Origin: Chitinophaga silvisoli
GTDB lineage: Bacteria > Bacteroidota > Bacteroidia > Chitinophagales > Chitinophagaceae
DNA: 64,000 nucleotides
Reading direction: 5' to 3'
Assembly (NCBI RefSeq): GCF_003412465.1
Contig: NZ_QTJV01000012.1
Span: 62,001-126,000, forward strand
The notes under the pieces: model-generated
Told to the model about the DNA's origin: nothing
Database searches by the model: none
What the model saw: the letters and a program-made list of their open reading frames with translations, nothing else
Position numbers and translations under genes: made by a program
Shown: positions 17,377-26,135 of the stretch, piece after piece
How positions within the stretch are numbered: position 1 is the stretch's first letter
How the letters are laid out: each line of letters begins with the position of its first letter

Positions 17377-18528
17377 ATGGAAGTAACTTCATTTGAATCT
17401 ACATATCAGGCAGCTTCCAAAGTTGCCGGCAATATAGCAACCCATTTCTTACACCATTTAAATCTGGCCAGTGAAAACGGGGAAGAAGATCTCGCTCATG
17501 CTCCTGATGCAAGCGTAATCGAAAAAATCATAGATGTGGCCTTCTGGGCCAGCCTCCGCAGGGAGGAAGGCATCCCGATTCGTATTTCCCTCGCATTCCT
17601 GCCTCCTTCCCAGGCGGGCAGACCCCTGCTGTTTGAACAACCCATTCCCCTGGATCCGAGGGTACTGACCAAGCTGGGGCCTGGTGTGGAAAGAGCAGGT
17701 ATTCATATCGGGGTGTGGTACGAAGGCGAAGAATTGTACATCTGGGGTACAACAATGAAACTCCCCAATTACTGTTTTGTACTGGATGTCTCGGAACCCG
17801 GATTATTGGTGGTGAAGCACCGCCGTATCATCGGTATGGGCAAGTTTGCCAACGTAGCCATGTTAAGAGGAGACCAGGTAAAAATTGTAGACGAAAGCTG
17901 CGCCCGCAGGGTAGATACCCCCGCTATTGTCACCTCACTCATGGGCCAGGATTCTTCCGGTGTATGGAATGACCCTGTCAATGTATTGATCCAGATAGCT
18001 GTTTCTATGCGCGCGCACAAGCGGGGAGGTATTTTATTGGTCGTGCCTTCCACGCATGACAACTGGAAGAACTCAATTATCCATCCGCTGCAATATCCGA
18101 TAGCCCCGCCTTTCTCGGGTGTAGCCGATCTGCTGCGGCAGAACTGTGGTAAGGTGACGGAATTGTACTGGCAGAATGCGCTGAGAAGAGAGGTGGAAAA
18201 TATCTCCGGACTCACCGCTGTAGATGGTGCCACTGTAATCAACGACAGGCATGAACTGCTCACCTTCGGTTCCAAAATCGCCCGTGCCAGCGATAGTACA
18301 CCGGTGGAACAGGTGATGTACATTGAACCCGTGACGGATGGCCTGCCAAGGTTAATGCACCCTTCCAATATTGGTGGTACCCGGCATTTTTCAGCCGCAC
18401 AGTTTGTGCATGACCAGCGGGATGCACTGGCACTGGTAGCCTCGCAGGATGGTTATTTTACGGTATTCTCCTGGTCTGCAGCCGATCAGATTGTGCAGGC
18501 GCATCGTATAGATATTTTACTATTATAA
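17377..18528 (+). CDS. Divergent diadenylate cyclase-like protein with N-terminal sensor domain
   Basis: A 383-residue soluble protein. The C-terminal 110 residues match the DisA_N (DAC) cyclase pattern: GLTAVDGATVIND with the DGA motif at 283-285, then GGTRHFSAAQFV at 333-344, then VASQDGYFTVFSW. In canonical cyclases the second motif is GTRHRAA, so the key Arg of RHR is replaced by Phe338. The N-terminal half (SLRREEGIPIRISLAFLPPS, GIHIGVWYEGEELYIWG) resembles the DACNV-type sensor domain reported beside such cyclases. Predicted role is c-di-AMP-type nucleotide synthesis or sensing; activity is uncertain because of the altered motif. It ends 4 bp before an alkB gene, so the two are cotranscribed. 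Confidence 0.72.
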   Translation: MEVTSFESTYQAASKVAGNIATHFLHHLNLASENGEEDLAHAPDASVIEKIIDVAFWASLRREEGIPIRISLAFLPPSQAGRPLLFEQPIPLDPRVLTKLGPGVERAGIHIGVWYEGEELYIWGTTMKLPNYCFVLDVSEPGLLVVKHRRIIGMGKFANVAMLRGDQVKIVDESCARRVDTPAIVTSLMGQDSSGVWNDPVNVLIQIAVSMRAHKRGGILLVVPSTHDNWKNSIIHPLQYPIAPPFSGVADLLRQNCGKVTELYWQNALRREVENISGLTAVDGATVINDRHELLTFGSKIARASDSTPVEQVMYIEPVTDGLPRLMHPSNIGGTRHFSAAQFVHDQRDALALVASQDGYFTVFSWSAADQIVQAHRIDILLL

Positions 18529-18532
18529 AATT

Positions 18533-19045
18533 ATGCACGGAATTACATTTATACCCGATTTTATTGATCATGCTGCCGAACTGTATCAGTTCCTGCATGA
18601 TCATGCAGATTGGGATACCAGCATGGCAGCCCGCAGTACGGTAAGTTATGGAAAGGCTTATAATTACTCGCAGATGAGTTATCCTGAACGACCCTTTATT
18701 CCCGAAATTGCCGTGCTCATTGAAAGCATTACGCAAGCCCTTGGATTCACCCCGAATAATTGCCTGATTAACTATTACCTGGATGGGAAATCAAAAATGG
18801 GGTATCATTCCGATCAGACAGATATTCTTTGTGACGATACCGGTATCGCTATCTTATCAGTAGGAGAGACGCGGACATTGCGGTTCAGAAATATTAGCGA
18901 TAAGACAGTAATAGAAGATTATGATCTGCCACCCGGCTCCCTGATCTATATGACACAGCAGGTACAGGCTGAATGGCAGCATGCGATACCGGCGACGAAT
19001 ACCATGAATGGAAGAATGAGCCTCACATTCAGACAAATAAAGTAA
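18533..19045 (+). CDS. alkB: AlkB-family 2-oxoglutarate/Fe(II) dioxygenase
   Basis: A 170-residue protein with the full AlkB iron site: His92 and Asp94 in GYHSDQTD, and His150 in WQHAIP. Arg161 and Arg167 in GRMSLTFR bind 2-oxoglutarate. LINYYLDGKSKMGYHSD and LSVGETRTLRFRN are typical segments. It removes methyl groups from alkylated bases in DNA or RNA. It starts 4 bp after the cyclase-like gene. The coupling is unusual and suggests a link between nucleotide signalling and alkylation repair. Symbol is by family, not proven orthology. Confidence 0.9.
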   Translation: MHGITFIPDFIDHAAELYQFLHDHADWDTSMAARSTVSYGKAYNYSQMSYPERPFIPEIAVLIESITQALGFTPNNCLINYYLDGKSKMGYHSDQTDILCDDTGIAILSVGETRTLRFRNISDKTVIEDYDLPPGSLIYMTQQVQAEWQHAIPATNTMNGRMSLTFRQIK

Positions 19046-19083
19046 AGAAATAAAACAAAGGAACAGTTTTCAAAAAAATAAAA

Positions 19084-19103
19084 GCTGGTCTGAAAAGACC
19101 AGC
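19084..19103 (-). terminator. Intrinsic terminator between convergent genes
   Basis: 8-bp stem GCTGGTCT / AGACCAGC with a GAAA loop. On the minus strand it is followed by TTTTATTTTTTTG, so it best serves the leftward lipoprotein gene ending at 19163. Confidence 0.75.
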
Positions 19104-19162
19104 CTGGTCATCCCTCTTATTTAATCCGGGAATGATAGATTCAGACGACAGAGGGCCCGGAA

Positions 19163-20023
19163 TTATGGTTGAGGTGCTGTTGTACTATTGTTGTTCACGA
19201 TAGGCCATACACCCGGTCTTGGCACACTTACGCCTTTGTTTTTTCCCCTGGTCATTGCATCCGCACCAAAGTAATACAAAGGCCAGCCCTTATAGGTCAA
19301 CTGCACATGCCCTGATACATGAATCGTATCGAAATCAGTTTTAGCCAGCAGGGAAGGTGCGAACTTAAATGCATCAGACTCATACACCGGCCAGGTGGCA
19401 TTGTTGCTGAAATCTGCACTGGTAAACGTATTTTTCTTAAACTTATCCGGCGAGAATGCATACAGCGTTCTGCCCCAGGCATCGGTCAGGTACTGCGTTA
19501 TTTCGTTTCCCGCAGTATAAGTGCTCGTGTAGTTTACACCATCCAGTCCTACCAGCTGAGCATTCACCAGCATCACACTGTAATCAGGTTTTGCAACGTA
19601 CCATACGTTACCTACCTTTTCACCCAGCGTCAGTTTCGGCAAAGTATCTTTTACATAGTAGTACAGTGGCCATCCTTTGTAAGTGGTTTGTTTCGAACCG
19701 TCACCTCTTACGATGGTAGCAAAATCAGATGCGTGCAGACTTGTATCGGTCAATGCCAGATCCGCACTGTAAAACAATGGCCATGCAGCCAGACAGCCAC
19801 CAGTACAGGTAGAAGTATCCCCCGCATCTTTCGTATAAAAATACAGGGTTCTACCTGCACTGTCTGTCAGGACTTTACCTAAAGTCGCATCAGTAGTCAC
19901 CTGTACCTTTGCAACAGGTTTTTCAGGATTGTTGTTGTCTTTATTGTCATCCTTACTACAAGATGTGAGGAATGCACATGCTATTGCTGTAACAGCAATG
20001 AGGATAGATGTCTTAGATTTCAT
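19163..20023 (-). CDS. Lipoprotein with repeated Yx(F/W/Y)xxD-type domains (COG4315-like)
   Basis: A 286-residue lipoprotein with lipobox LTSC at residues 19-22. Four related blocks of about 50-60 residues follow. Two carry the heme/redox-like repeat pattern TLYFYTKDAGDTSTCTGGCL...WPLFY and TLYAFSPDKFKKNTFTSADF...WPVYE. Each is paired with a YKGWPLYYYVKD or YKGWPLYYFGAD block. This is the secreted repeat of unknown function (PF03640 type). The protein sits in the outer or inner membrane facing the periplasm. Biochemical role is unknown. Confidence 0.85.
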   Translation of the reverse strand: MKSKTSILIAVTAIACAFLTSCSKDDNKDNNNPEKPVAKVQVTTDATLGKVLTDSAGRTLYFYTKDAGDTSTCTGGCLAAWPLFYSADLALTDTSLHASDFATIVRGDGSKQTTYKGWPLYYYVKDTLPKLTLGEKVGNVWYVAKPDYSVMLVNAQLVGLDGVNYTSTYTAGNEITQYLTDAWGRTLYAFSPDKFKKNTFTSADFSNNATWPVYESDAFKFAPSLLAKTDFDTIHVSGHVQLTYKGWPLYYFGADAMTRGKNKGVSVPRPGVWPIVNNNSTTAPQP

Positions 20024-20213
20024 CTTTTTACGGTTAAATGATTAAATGTGGATGCGCACTCCGGAAATGTAATACGAGGGGTAATTGGAAAAGGTTGCCT
20101 GTGCTTAAAATTATTTTCTCTTTTGCTGCTGAATATTTTTTTGTGTCCGCTGTACACCATTTTTTTCGCATGTGTAAAAAATTATGTGTAGACTTGCCAC
20201 AGAAATCGTCACT

Positions 20214-21326
20214 ATGCAACCAGTTCGCGAAGTTATTATTGTAGGTGGTGGACTGGCCGGCCTTACCGCCGCTATTCATCTGTCAAAAGCAGGGTTGCAT
20301 GTTACTGTCATCGAGAAGCATCCCTACCCCAGACACAAAGTATGTGGAGAGTACATCTCAAACGAAGTATTGCCATATTTGCAATGGCTGGATGCAGATC
20401 CGGGTGTACTGTCGCCTGCCCTTATTGAAAGGGTATGTATTTCCACAGTAGCGGGCAGGAAAGTGGAAACCCGCCTTCCCCTCGGAGGCTTCGGCATCAG
20501 CCGCTTTGCATTGGATGCCTTTCTCATGGAAAAGGCTGTGAACAATGGTGTCCAACTTTTGCAGGACACAGTGACCAATGTTTCTTTTGTAAATGAACAG
20601 TTTGCAATTGAAACTGCGGCAAACGGTACATTGTTTGCCGCACATGCCATCGGGGCTTATGGCAAGAGAGCCGCACTCGACCAGCAATTAAACAGGGATT
20701 TCTGGGAGAAAAAGTCTCCATGGCTGGCGGTCAAAGCACATTACCAGGCAGACTTCCCTGACGGCCTCGTAGCCCTGCATAATTTCAGAGGCGGGTATTG
20801 TGGCGTATCTAAAGTGGAAAAGAATATTGTCAATATCTGCTACCTGGCCAGTTATGAGGTCTTTAAGCATTACAGGAATATCGATGAGCACCGCCGGGAA
20901 GTACTATACGAAAATAAATTTCTGAAAGAGATCTTTACGAATAGTGAACCCTTGTTTGAACGGCCATTGACGATCAGCCAGGTTTCATTTTCTGAAAAGA
21001 AAAAAGTGGAACAGCACATCTTAATGACGGGGGATACAGCTGGCTTGATTCATCCGCTTTGTGGAAATGGAATGGCAATGGCCATCAGCAGTGCGCAGCT
21101 GGCAGCGCAGCAGATTCTGGATGGACAGCCAAGGCTTGCTTTGGAAAAAGCATATACAAGGAAATGGAATCAGCAGTTCGCTAAACGCATGAAAGCTGGC
21201 AGCTTGCTTTCAACAATCTTTACGCATCCATGGCTTTCAGGCCTAACCATGGGAACAGTGGTGGCCATGCCCGTATTATTGCCGTTTATCATCAGGCAGA
21301 CACACGGCAAGCCATTATCGGTCTGA
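20214..21326 (+). CDS. NAD(P)/FAD-dependent oxidoreductase (geranylgeranyl reductase / aromatic hydroxylase type)
   Basis: A 370-residue flavoprotein. The Rossmann motif VGGGLAGLTAAIHLSKAG is at the N-terminus, with an acidic end VIEK. The second FAD segment is MTGDTAGLIHPLCGNGMAMA near residue 285. KVCGEYISNE is typical of this reductase/hydroxylase family. The frame is open from 20184, but the ATG at 20214 places the Rossmann motif near the start and follows a near-consensus box TAGACTTG. It heads a set with a methyltransferase and type III PKS, as in the Streptomyces srsABC alkylresorcinol cluster, where the flavoenzyme hydroxylates the ring to a quinone precursor. Double-bond reduction is the alternative. 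Confidence 0.85.
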   Translation: MQPVREVIIVGGGLAGLTAAIHLSKAGLHVTVIEKHPYPRHKVCGEYISNEVLPYLQWLDADPGVLSPALIERVCISTVAGRKVETRLPLGGFGISRFALDAFLMEKAVNNGVQLLQDTVTNVSFVNEQFAIETAANGTLFAAHAIGAYGKRAALDQQLNRDFWEKKSPWLAVKAHYQADFPDGLVALHNFRGGYCGVSKVEKNIVNICYLASYEVFKHYRNIDEHRREVLYENKFLKEIFTNSEPLFERPLTISQVSFSEKKKVEQHILMTGDTAGLIHPLCGNGMAMAISSAQLAAQQILDGQPRLALEKAYTRKWNQQFAKRMKAGSLLSTIFTHPWLSGLTMGTVVAMPVLLPFIIRQTHGKPLSV

Positions 21327-21383
21327 CAGAATATCAGTGGCCTTACAAATGAAAAGCCTTTAACAGCATACTACTATTTATTA

Positions 21384-22094
21384 ATGATCAATACCAGTCA
21401 AAGAACAAGCGCACCTGAGATCATGGACGACTTCCAGATGGAAGGCGATCACCTGCGACAAACGCTCGACGAAATAGCCGGCATCAACCAGTTACTTGGT
21501 GGTAACCGTATAACTGTACAGGGGGTACGCCAATTGCTGCAATCCATACCCAGGGACAAAACCGTTAGTATAGTTGATTTGGGTTGCGGTAATGGAGATA
21601 TGCTGCGTACATTGGCTAAAACATTTCGCCAAGAAGGCCGGCAAATTCAGTTCACCGGCATCGATGCAAACCGTTTCACCATCGATCACGCCATCGCATT
21701 GTCTGCAACATATCCTGAAATCACTTATCATTGTACGGATATCTTCGCCGAAGAATTTGCTGCCAGCAAATATGACATTGTTCTTTGCACATTAACATTG
21801 CATCATTTTGCAGAAGCAGAAATAATAAACCTGCTGCAATTGCTTCGCCGCAATGCAGGCATCGGGATCGTGATCAATGACCTGCATCGTAGCAGGATGG
21901 CTTATTATTTATTCTGCCTGTTTAGTTTTATGTGGGGACTGGGTACTATGGCCAAAGAAGATGGTCGGATCTCTATCCTGCGTGGTTTTAAAAGAAAGGA
22001 ACTGATCGCGCTTGCTACATCGTTAAATATCGTTCAATATACCCTCAGGTGGAAATGGGCTTACCGCTACCAGTGGATAATATCAAATTTATGA
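21384..22094 (+). CDS. Class I SAM-dependent methyltransferase
   Basis: A 236-residue methyltransferase. The SAM-binding motif I is VSIVDLGCGNGDMLRTLAK near residue 66, followed by GIDANRFTIDHA and the motif DIVLCTLTLHHFAEAEI. Its C-terminus (DLHRSRMAYYLFCLFSFMWG) matches UbiE-like enzymes found beside type III PKS genes. It probably methylates the polyketide ring (C- or O-methylation). Its TGA stop overlaps the PKS ATG (ATGA), so the two are translationally coupled. Confidence 0.88.
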   Translation: MINTSQRTSAPEIMDDFQMEGDHLRQTLDEIAGINQLLGGNRITVQGVRQLLQSIPRDKTVSIVDLGCGNGDMLRTLAKTFRQEGRQIQFTGIDANRFTIDHAIALSATYPEITYHCTDIFAEEFAASKYDIVLCTLTLHHFAEAEIINLLQLLRRNAGIGIVINDLHRSRMAYYLFCLFSFMWGLGTMAKEDGRISILRGFKRKELIALATSLNIVQYTLRWKWAYRYQWIISNL

Positions 22095-23143
22095 GTGTTA
22101 AAATTCAGTCGGTAGCTAAGGCTTTGCCGCCACATACCCGTACTACAGATGAGATTATGCCTTTCCTGGACATGTGGTTGTCCGGCCAGGAAGATCGTTT
22201 TGCCCGGAAAGTGAAAAAGATTTTTGAAAATGCAGCAGTGGAAAGAAGGTACTCAATCATGGGACCAGAAGATGTGTTTACAAAAACAAGTTTTGAAGAG
22301 AAGAATGATCTGTATATCAGGGAGGTGATTAAGCTGGGGAAGGAATGCCTGGAAACTGCCCTGGCAAAAGCAGGTCTGTCTCCACAGTCACTGGATTATA
22401 TCATTACAGTGAGTTGTACAGGGATCATGATCCCCTCACTGGATGCGTACCTGATCAATGCATTGCAGTTAAAACAGGATATCGTACGCCTGCCGGTGAC
22501 GGAGATGGGCTGTGCTGCAGGTATCTCAGGAATGATTTACGCCAAGAAATTCCTGCAGGCCAACCCCGGCAAGAGAGCGGCGGTTATTGCGGTAGAATCG
22601 CCTACTGCCACATTCCAGCTGGACGATTTTTCAATGCCTAATATCGTGAGCGCCGCCATTTTTGGAGATGGAGCGGCTTGTGTCATCCTGTCTTCTCATC
22701 CCGATGATGAAGGACCCGAAATAGTAGGGGAGGAGATGTATCATTTTTATGAGGCAGAACACCTGATGGGTTTCCGGCTCACCAATACAGGTTTGCAGAT
22801 GGTGCTGGATGTAGAAGTGCCTGATCAGATAGCAGCGCATTTCCCTGATATCATACATCCCTTTTTGTCAAGAAATGGATTTACGATAGATGATATCCAG
22901 CATTTTATTTTTCATCCGGGTGGCAAGAAGATCATCCAGACGGTGGAAGGCTTGTTCCAGGATTTAGGAAAGAATATAGACGATACCAAGGAAGTATTAA
23001 GATTATATGGCAATATGTCCAGTGCGACCGTGCTGTATGTATTGGAGCGGTTTATGGACAGGCAGGTACCAGCGGGAGAGCGTGGCCTGATGCTGAGTTT
23101 TGGGCCAGGCTTTTCTGCGCAGCGTATTCTTTTGCAGTGGTAA
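22091..23143 (+). CDS. Type III polyketide synthase
   Basis: A 350-residue chalcone-synthase-like enzyme with the Cys-His-Asn triad. The Cys is Cys141 in TEMGCAAGISG, the His is in FIFHPGGKKI, and the Asn is in LYGNMSSATV. The N-terminus (ALPPHTRTTDEIMPF, then ENAAVERRYSIM) fits bacterial enzymes of the PKS11/alkylresorcinol or alkylpyrone type. It condenses an acyl starter with malonyl-CoA and cyclises the chain to a resorcinol or pyrone. The start at 22091 is set by the ATGA overlap with the methyltransferase. A dedicated acyl-building set lies just downstream, so the starter may arrive on an acyl carrier protein. Confidence 0.93.
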   Translation: MSVKIQSVAKALPPHTRTTDEIMPFLDMWLSGQEDRFARKVKKIFENAAVERRYSIMGPEDVFTKTSFEEKNDLYIREVIKLGKECLETALAKAGLSPQSLDYIITVSCTGIMIPSLDAYLINALQLKQDIVRLPVTEMGCAAGISGMIYAKKFLQANPGKRAAVIAVESPTATFQLDDFSMPNIVSAAIFGDGAACVILSSHPDDEGPEIVGEEMYHFYEAEHLMGFRLTNTGLQMVLDVEVPDQIAAHFPDIIHPFLSRNGFTIDDIQHFIFHPGGKKIIQTVEGLFQDLGKNIDDTKEVLRLYGNMSSATVLYVLERFMDRQVPAGERGLMLSFGPGFSAQRILLQW

Positions 23144-23368
23144 ATTTTTGAATTTCTTTTCAAAAATTCGTCTGTATCCAGGTAAAAGCGCGATGACTTC
23201 AATCAGCTATCAAAATGGAGCAGATCGCAGAACCTTACATCCGCCGCCGGTAATGACTACAGCCGGCTCAAATTCAAAATGACAGGCCTCCGGTAAACCG
23301 GGGCATTTCATTTCCCTGATAAAATCATTATTTTAGCAATACAAGGAAGCATTTCAGTACGCAGCATC
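23144..23368 (+). other. Gap between the two halves of the biosynthetic cluster
   Basis: A 10-bp hairpin (AATTTTTGAA / TTCAAAAATT) overlaps the PKS stop at 23143-23168 but lacks a following T-run. A near-consensus box TATTTTAG lies about 35 bp before the SDR start. No convincing gene is seen; a 29-codon frame near 23192 has no support. Confidence 0.4.
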
Positions 23369-24313
23369 ATGGCAAACGACTTCAGTGATCATCAATACTG
23401 GGCGATCATCCTGGGTGGAAGCTCGGGACTCGGCCTGGCCGCCGCACGCAAGCTCGCATCGCATGGGATGAACCTTTGCATCGTGCACCGTGATCCGGGT
23501 GTGGAAATGGAAAAGGTGAATGCAGCATTTGACGAAATCAGGGCAACTGGTGTACAGCTGCTCACTTTCAATGCAGATGTAACCCGCGCAGACAAGCGGG
23601 CGCAGATCCTGGAAACCCTGCAGGCCAGTATCGCCTCTCAGGGGAGCGCACAAAACCAGGAAACCCTGCAGGCCAGTATCGCTTCTCAGATGAGCACACA
23701 AAACCTGGATACTCTGCAGGCCAGTATCGCCTCTCAACGGAGCACTCAAAACCAGGAAACCACTCCAGCCGGCCGGTCCCCTGAAAATGGAAAGATCCGC
23801 TGCCTGCTTCACAGCATCGCCAGGGGCACCCTCAAAGCCATGCTCCCTGAAACCGGCACTGCCCTTAGTATAGATGATTACCGCATTACCCTCGATAGTA
23901 TGGCCTATAGCCTCTATGAATGGGTCAAAGATATCTCAGCCCTGCATCTGTTCGCGACGGATGCCCGGGTCCTCTCATTCACCAGCGAAGGCAGTCACCG
24001 CGCATGGAAGCATTACGGCGCAGTATCTGCTGCCAAAGCAGCCCTGGAAGCCATCAGCCGGAACATTGCCTTAGAATTCGCCCCACTGGGCATCAGGGCC
24101 AATTGTATCCAGGCCGGTACTACCAACACCCGTTCTTTGCAACTCATACCCGGCAGCGAACAGCTGATTGCCTGGAGCGAAGCCCGCAATCCTTTCCAGC
24201 GGCTCACAAGCCCTGAAGATGTGGCCAATGTTGTTTATCTTTTATGTAAAGATGAAGCTGCCTGGATCAACGGGGCCGTCATTCCCGTGGATGGAGGTGC
24301 ACATATCTGTTAG
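23369..24313 (+). CDS. SDR oxidoreductase, enoyl-ACP-reductase-like, with internal tandem repeat
   Basis: A 314-residue short-chain dehydrogenase. The cofactor motif is ILGGSSGLGLAAARKLA. The catalytic pair is Tyr216 and Lys223 in HYGAVSAAKAALEAISRN. This Y-x6-K spacing is that of FabI/FabL enoyl-ACP reductases, not the Y-x3-K of ketoreductases. The segment FAPLGIRANCIQAGTTNT agrees. Residues 82-129 are three copies of a 16-residue unit (ETLQASIASQGSAQNQ and variants), inserted where the family has a short loop. It likely saturates an enoyl chain on the cluster ACP. It is followed 3 bp later by the dehydratase gene. Confidence 0.8.
   Translation: MANDFSDHQYWAIILGGSSGLGLAAARKLASHGMNLCIVHRDPGVEMEKVNAAFDEIRATGVQLLTFNADVTRADKRAQILETLQASIASQGSAQNQETLQASIASQMSTQNLDTLQASIASQRSTQNQETTPAGRSPENGKIRCLLHSIARGTLKAMLPETGTALSIDDYRITLDSMAYSLYEWVKDISALHLFATDARVLSFTSEGSHRAWKHYGAVSAAKAALEAISRNIALEFAPLGIRANCIQAGTTNTRSLQLIPGSEQLIAWSEARNPFQRLTSPEDVANVVYLLCKDEAAWINGAVIPVDGGAHIC
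23612..23755 (+). repeat. In-frame 48-nt tandem repeat, three copies
   Basis: Three 48-nt units start GA(A/T)AC and encode ETLQASIASQGSAQNQ, ETLQASIASQMSTQNL and DTLQASIASQRSTQNQ. High nucleotide identity between units indicates recent duplication. The unit length keeps the reading frame. Confidence 0.9.
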
Positions 24314-24316
24314 ATC

Positions 24317-24766
24317 ATGACTACACACGACATACTTAATTACCTGCCTTATTCTCCGCCTTTCCTTTTTGTTGATGGCCTGGATTATATTGATTGTGAT
24401 AAGGTGGTTGGGCATTTTACGTACCATGCAGACATGGATTTTTACAAAGGTCACTTTAAAGGCTTTCCCGTCACACCAGGGGTAGTCCTTACAGAAACCA
24501 TGGCCCAGATAGGCCTGGTTTGCCTGGGAATCTATCTCAAAGGTGGCGTGCCTGAAGGGTCCGGCATGGGGTTTGGACTGACCTCAACAGAAATTGAATT
24601 CATGCACCCGGTCTTCCCGGGCGAAAAAGTTACGGTGACATCAGAGAAGCAGTTCTTTCGTTTTGGAAAGCTAAAATGTAAGGTAAGTATGCGCAATGCA
24701 GCGGGGAGAGAAGTGTGTGCCGGAACAATTGCAGGTATGGTGATAGCAAAACCACTGCAAGCTTGA
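24317..24766 (+). CDS. 3-hydroxyacyl-ACP dehydratase (FabZ/FabA-like hotdog)
   Basis: A 149-residue hotdog-fold protein. The catalytic His46 is in YKGHFKGFPVTPGV and the catalytic Glu60 in LTETMAQIG. This H...PG...E arrangement matches FabZ/FabA-type dehydratases. It would remove water from a 3-hydroxyacyl-ACP to give the enoyl-ACP used by the adjacent SDR. It starts 3 bp after the SDR stop. It is probably dedicated to this pathway rather than the housekeeping FabZ. Confidence 0.85.
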   Translation: MTTHDILNYLPYSPPFLFVDGLDYIDCDKVVGHFTYHADMDFYKGHFKGFPVTPGVVLTETMAQIGLVCLGIYLKGGVPEGSGMGFGLTSTEIEFMHPVFPGEKVTVTSEKQFFRFGKLKCKVSMRNAAGREVCAGTIAGMVIAKPLQA

Positions 24767-24857
24767 CAAACAGGGTGAATCATCAGTCACTGATACAAAA
24801 TATTAAATAATAGCCGCTGTTTTATAGCTGATGCTTGAAACAGCCACCTACAATACT

Positions 24858-26135
24858 ATGAGCAACCGGGTTGTAATTACAGGACTAGGCATTGCCGCTC
24901 CAAACGGGGTCGGTATACCAGCCTTTACCCACGCCATCAAAACCGGCACCTCCGGCATTCGTCACGACCCGCAGTTAGCTGAACTGCAATTCTCCTGTCA
25001 GATAGCCGGCAAACCCGATGTACCTGAAGCTTTGCAGCTGCAATACCTCGACCCCCTGGAGCTCCGCAACTTCAACAGCAATGGCATTCTCTATGGTCTC
25101 ATTGCCGGCATCGATGCCTGGAAAGATGCGGGCTTAAAAATAACTGAAGGCAATGACCCTGACTGGGATAGCGGTGTGATCTTTGGCGCAGGGTCCTCCG
25201 GCCTGGATAAACTGAGAGAAGCTATCTATAAAGTAGATGCCTTACAGGTCCGTCGACTCGGCAGCACCGTCGTACCTCAGACCATGGCCAGCGGCATCAG
25301 CGCCTGGCTCGGGGGGAAACTGGGCCTCGGCAACCAGGTCAGCACCAATTCATCTGCCTGTACTACCGGTGCAGAATCCCTGCTCATGGCTTTCGATCGT
25401 ATCAAAAACGGCCAGGCTACCCGGATGCTCGCCGGGAGCACCAGCGATGCCGGCCCTTATATCTGGGGTGGCTTTGATGCCCTTAAGGTATGTACCTACA
25501 AGCACAATGACTGCCCGGAAAAAGGCTCCCGGCCCATGAGCGCTTCTGCCAGTGGCTTTGTACCGGGTAGTGGGGCAGGAGCCTTCCTACTGGAATCCCT
25601 GGAGAGTGCGCTGGAAAGAGGCGCTACCATCTATGCCGAAGTACTCGGTGGTCATGTAAACAGCGGCGGGCAGCGGGGCGACGGTACCATGACAGCCCCC
25701 AATAGCATGGCCGTACAGCGTTGCATTACCCAGGCCATGGCACAGGCAGGAGTCACCGGCATGGATATAGATGCCATCAATGGGCACCTGACAGCCACCG
25801 GCAAAGATTCCCTGGAAATAGAAAACTGGAGCAAAGCCCTGGGCCGTGCTGGTAAAGATTTCCCTTATATCAACGCCCTGAAAGGGATGGTCGGCCACTG
25901 CCTGAGTGGAGCTGGCAGTATTGAACTGGTGGCTTCCGTCCTGCAACTGAATGAAGGTTTTCTTTTCCCGAATATCAATTGCGAGGACCTGCATCCTGAA
26001 ATAAGTGCTATTATTGATGATGCCTGTGTACCCCGTGAACTAATAAATGTAAATTTAAATATCATCGCCAAGGCAAGTTTTGGATTTGGAGATGTCAATG
26101 CCTGTGTAATCTTGAAAAAATATATAAATGGATAA
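24858..26135 (+). CDS. Beta-ketoacyl-ACP synthase (KAS II / FabF type)
   Basis: A 425-residue condensing enzyme starting RVVITGLGIAAPNGVG. The catalytic Cys168 is in TNSSACTTGAESL. The two histidines are in INGHLTATGKDSLEIENW and MVGHCLSGAGSIE, giving the Cys-His-His site of elongating ketosynthases. The GFGDVNACVILKK end is typical. An upstream ATG at 24831 is possible; MSNRVVIT is the family-like start. It extends an acyl-ACP by two carbons. The stop overlaps the ACP gene by 8 bp. Confidence 0.88.
   Translation: MSNRVVITGLGIAAPNGVGIPAFTHAIKTGTSGIRHDPQLAELQFSCQIAGKPDVPEALQLQYLDPLELRNFNSNGILYGLIAGIDAWKDAGLKITEGNDPDWDSGVIFGAGSSGLDKLREAIYKVDALQVRRLGSTVVPQTMASGISAWLGGKLGLGNQVSTNSSACTTGAESLLMAFDRIKNGQATRMLAGSTSDAGPYIWGGFDALKVCTYKHNDCPEKGSRPMSASASGFVPGSGAGAFLLESLESALERGATIYAEVLGGHVNSGGQRGDGTMTAPNSMAVQRCITQAMAQAGVTGMDIDAINGHLTATGKDSLEIENWSKALGRAGKDFPYINALKGMVGHCLSGAGSIELVASVLQLNEGFLFPNINCEDLHPEISAIIDDACVPRELINVNLNIIAKASFGFGDVNACVILKKYING

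Noticed and set aside
23100..23282. Short ORFs after the type III PKS gene
   Set aside because: No promoter, ribosome site or family; likely noncoding leader of the next gene.
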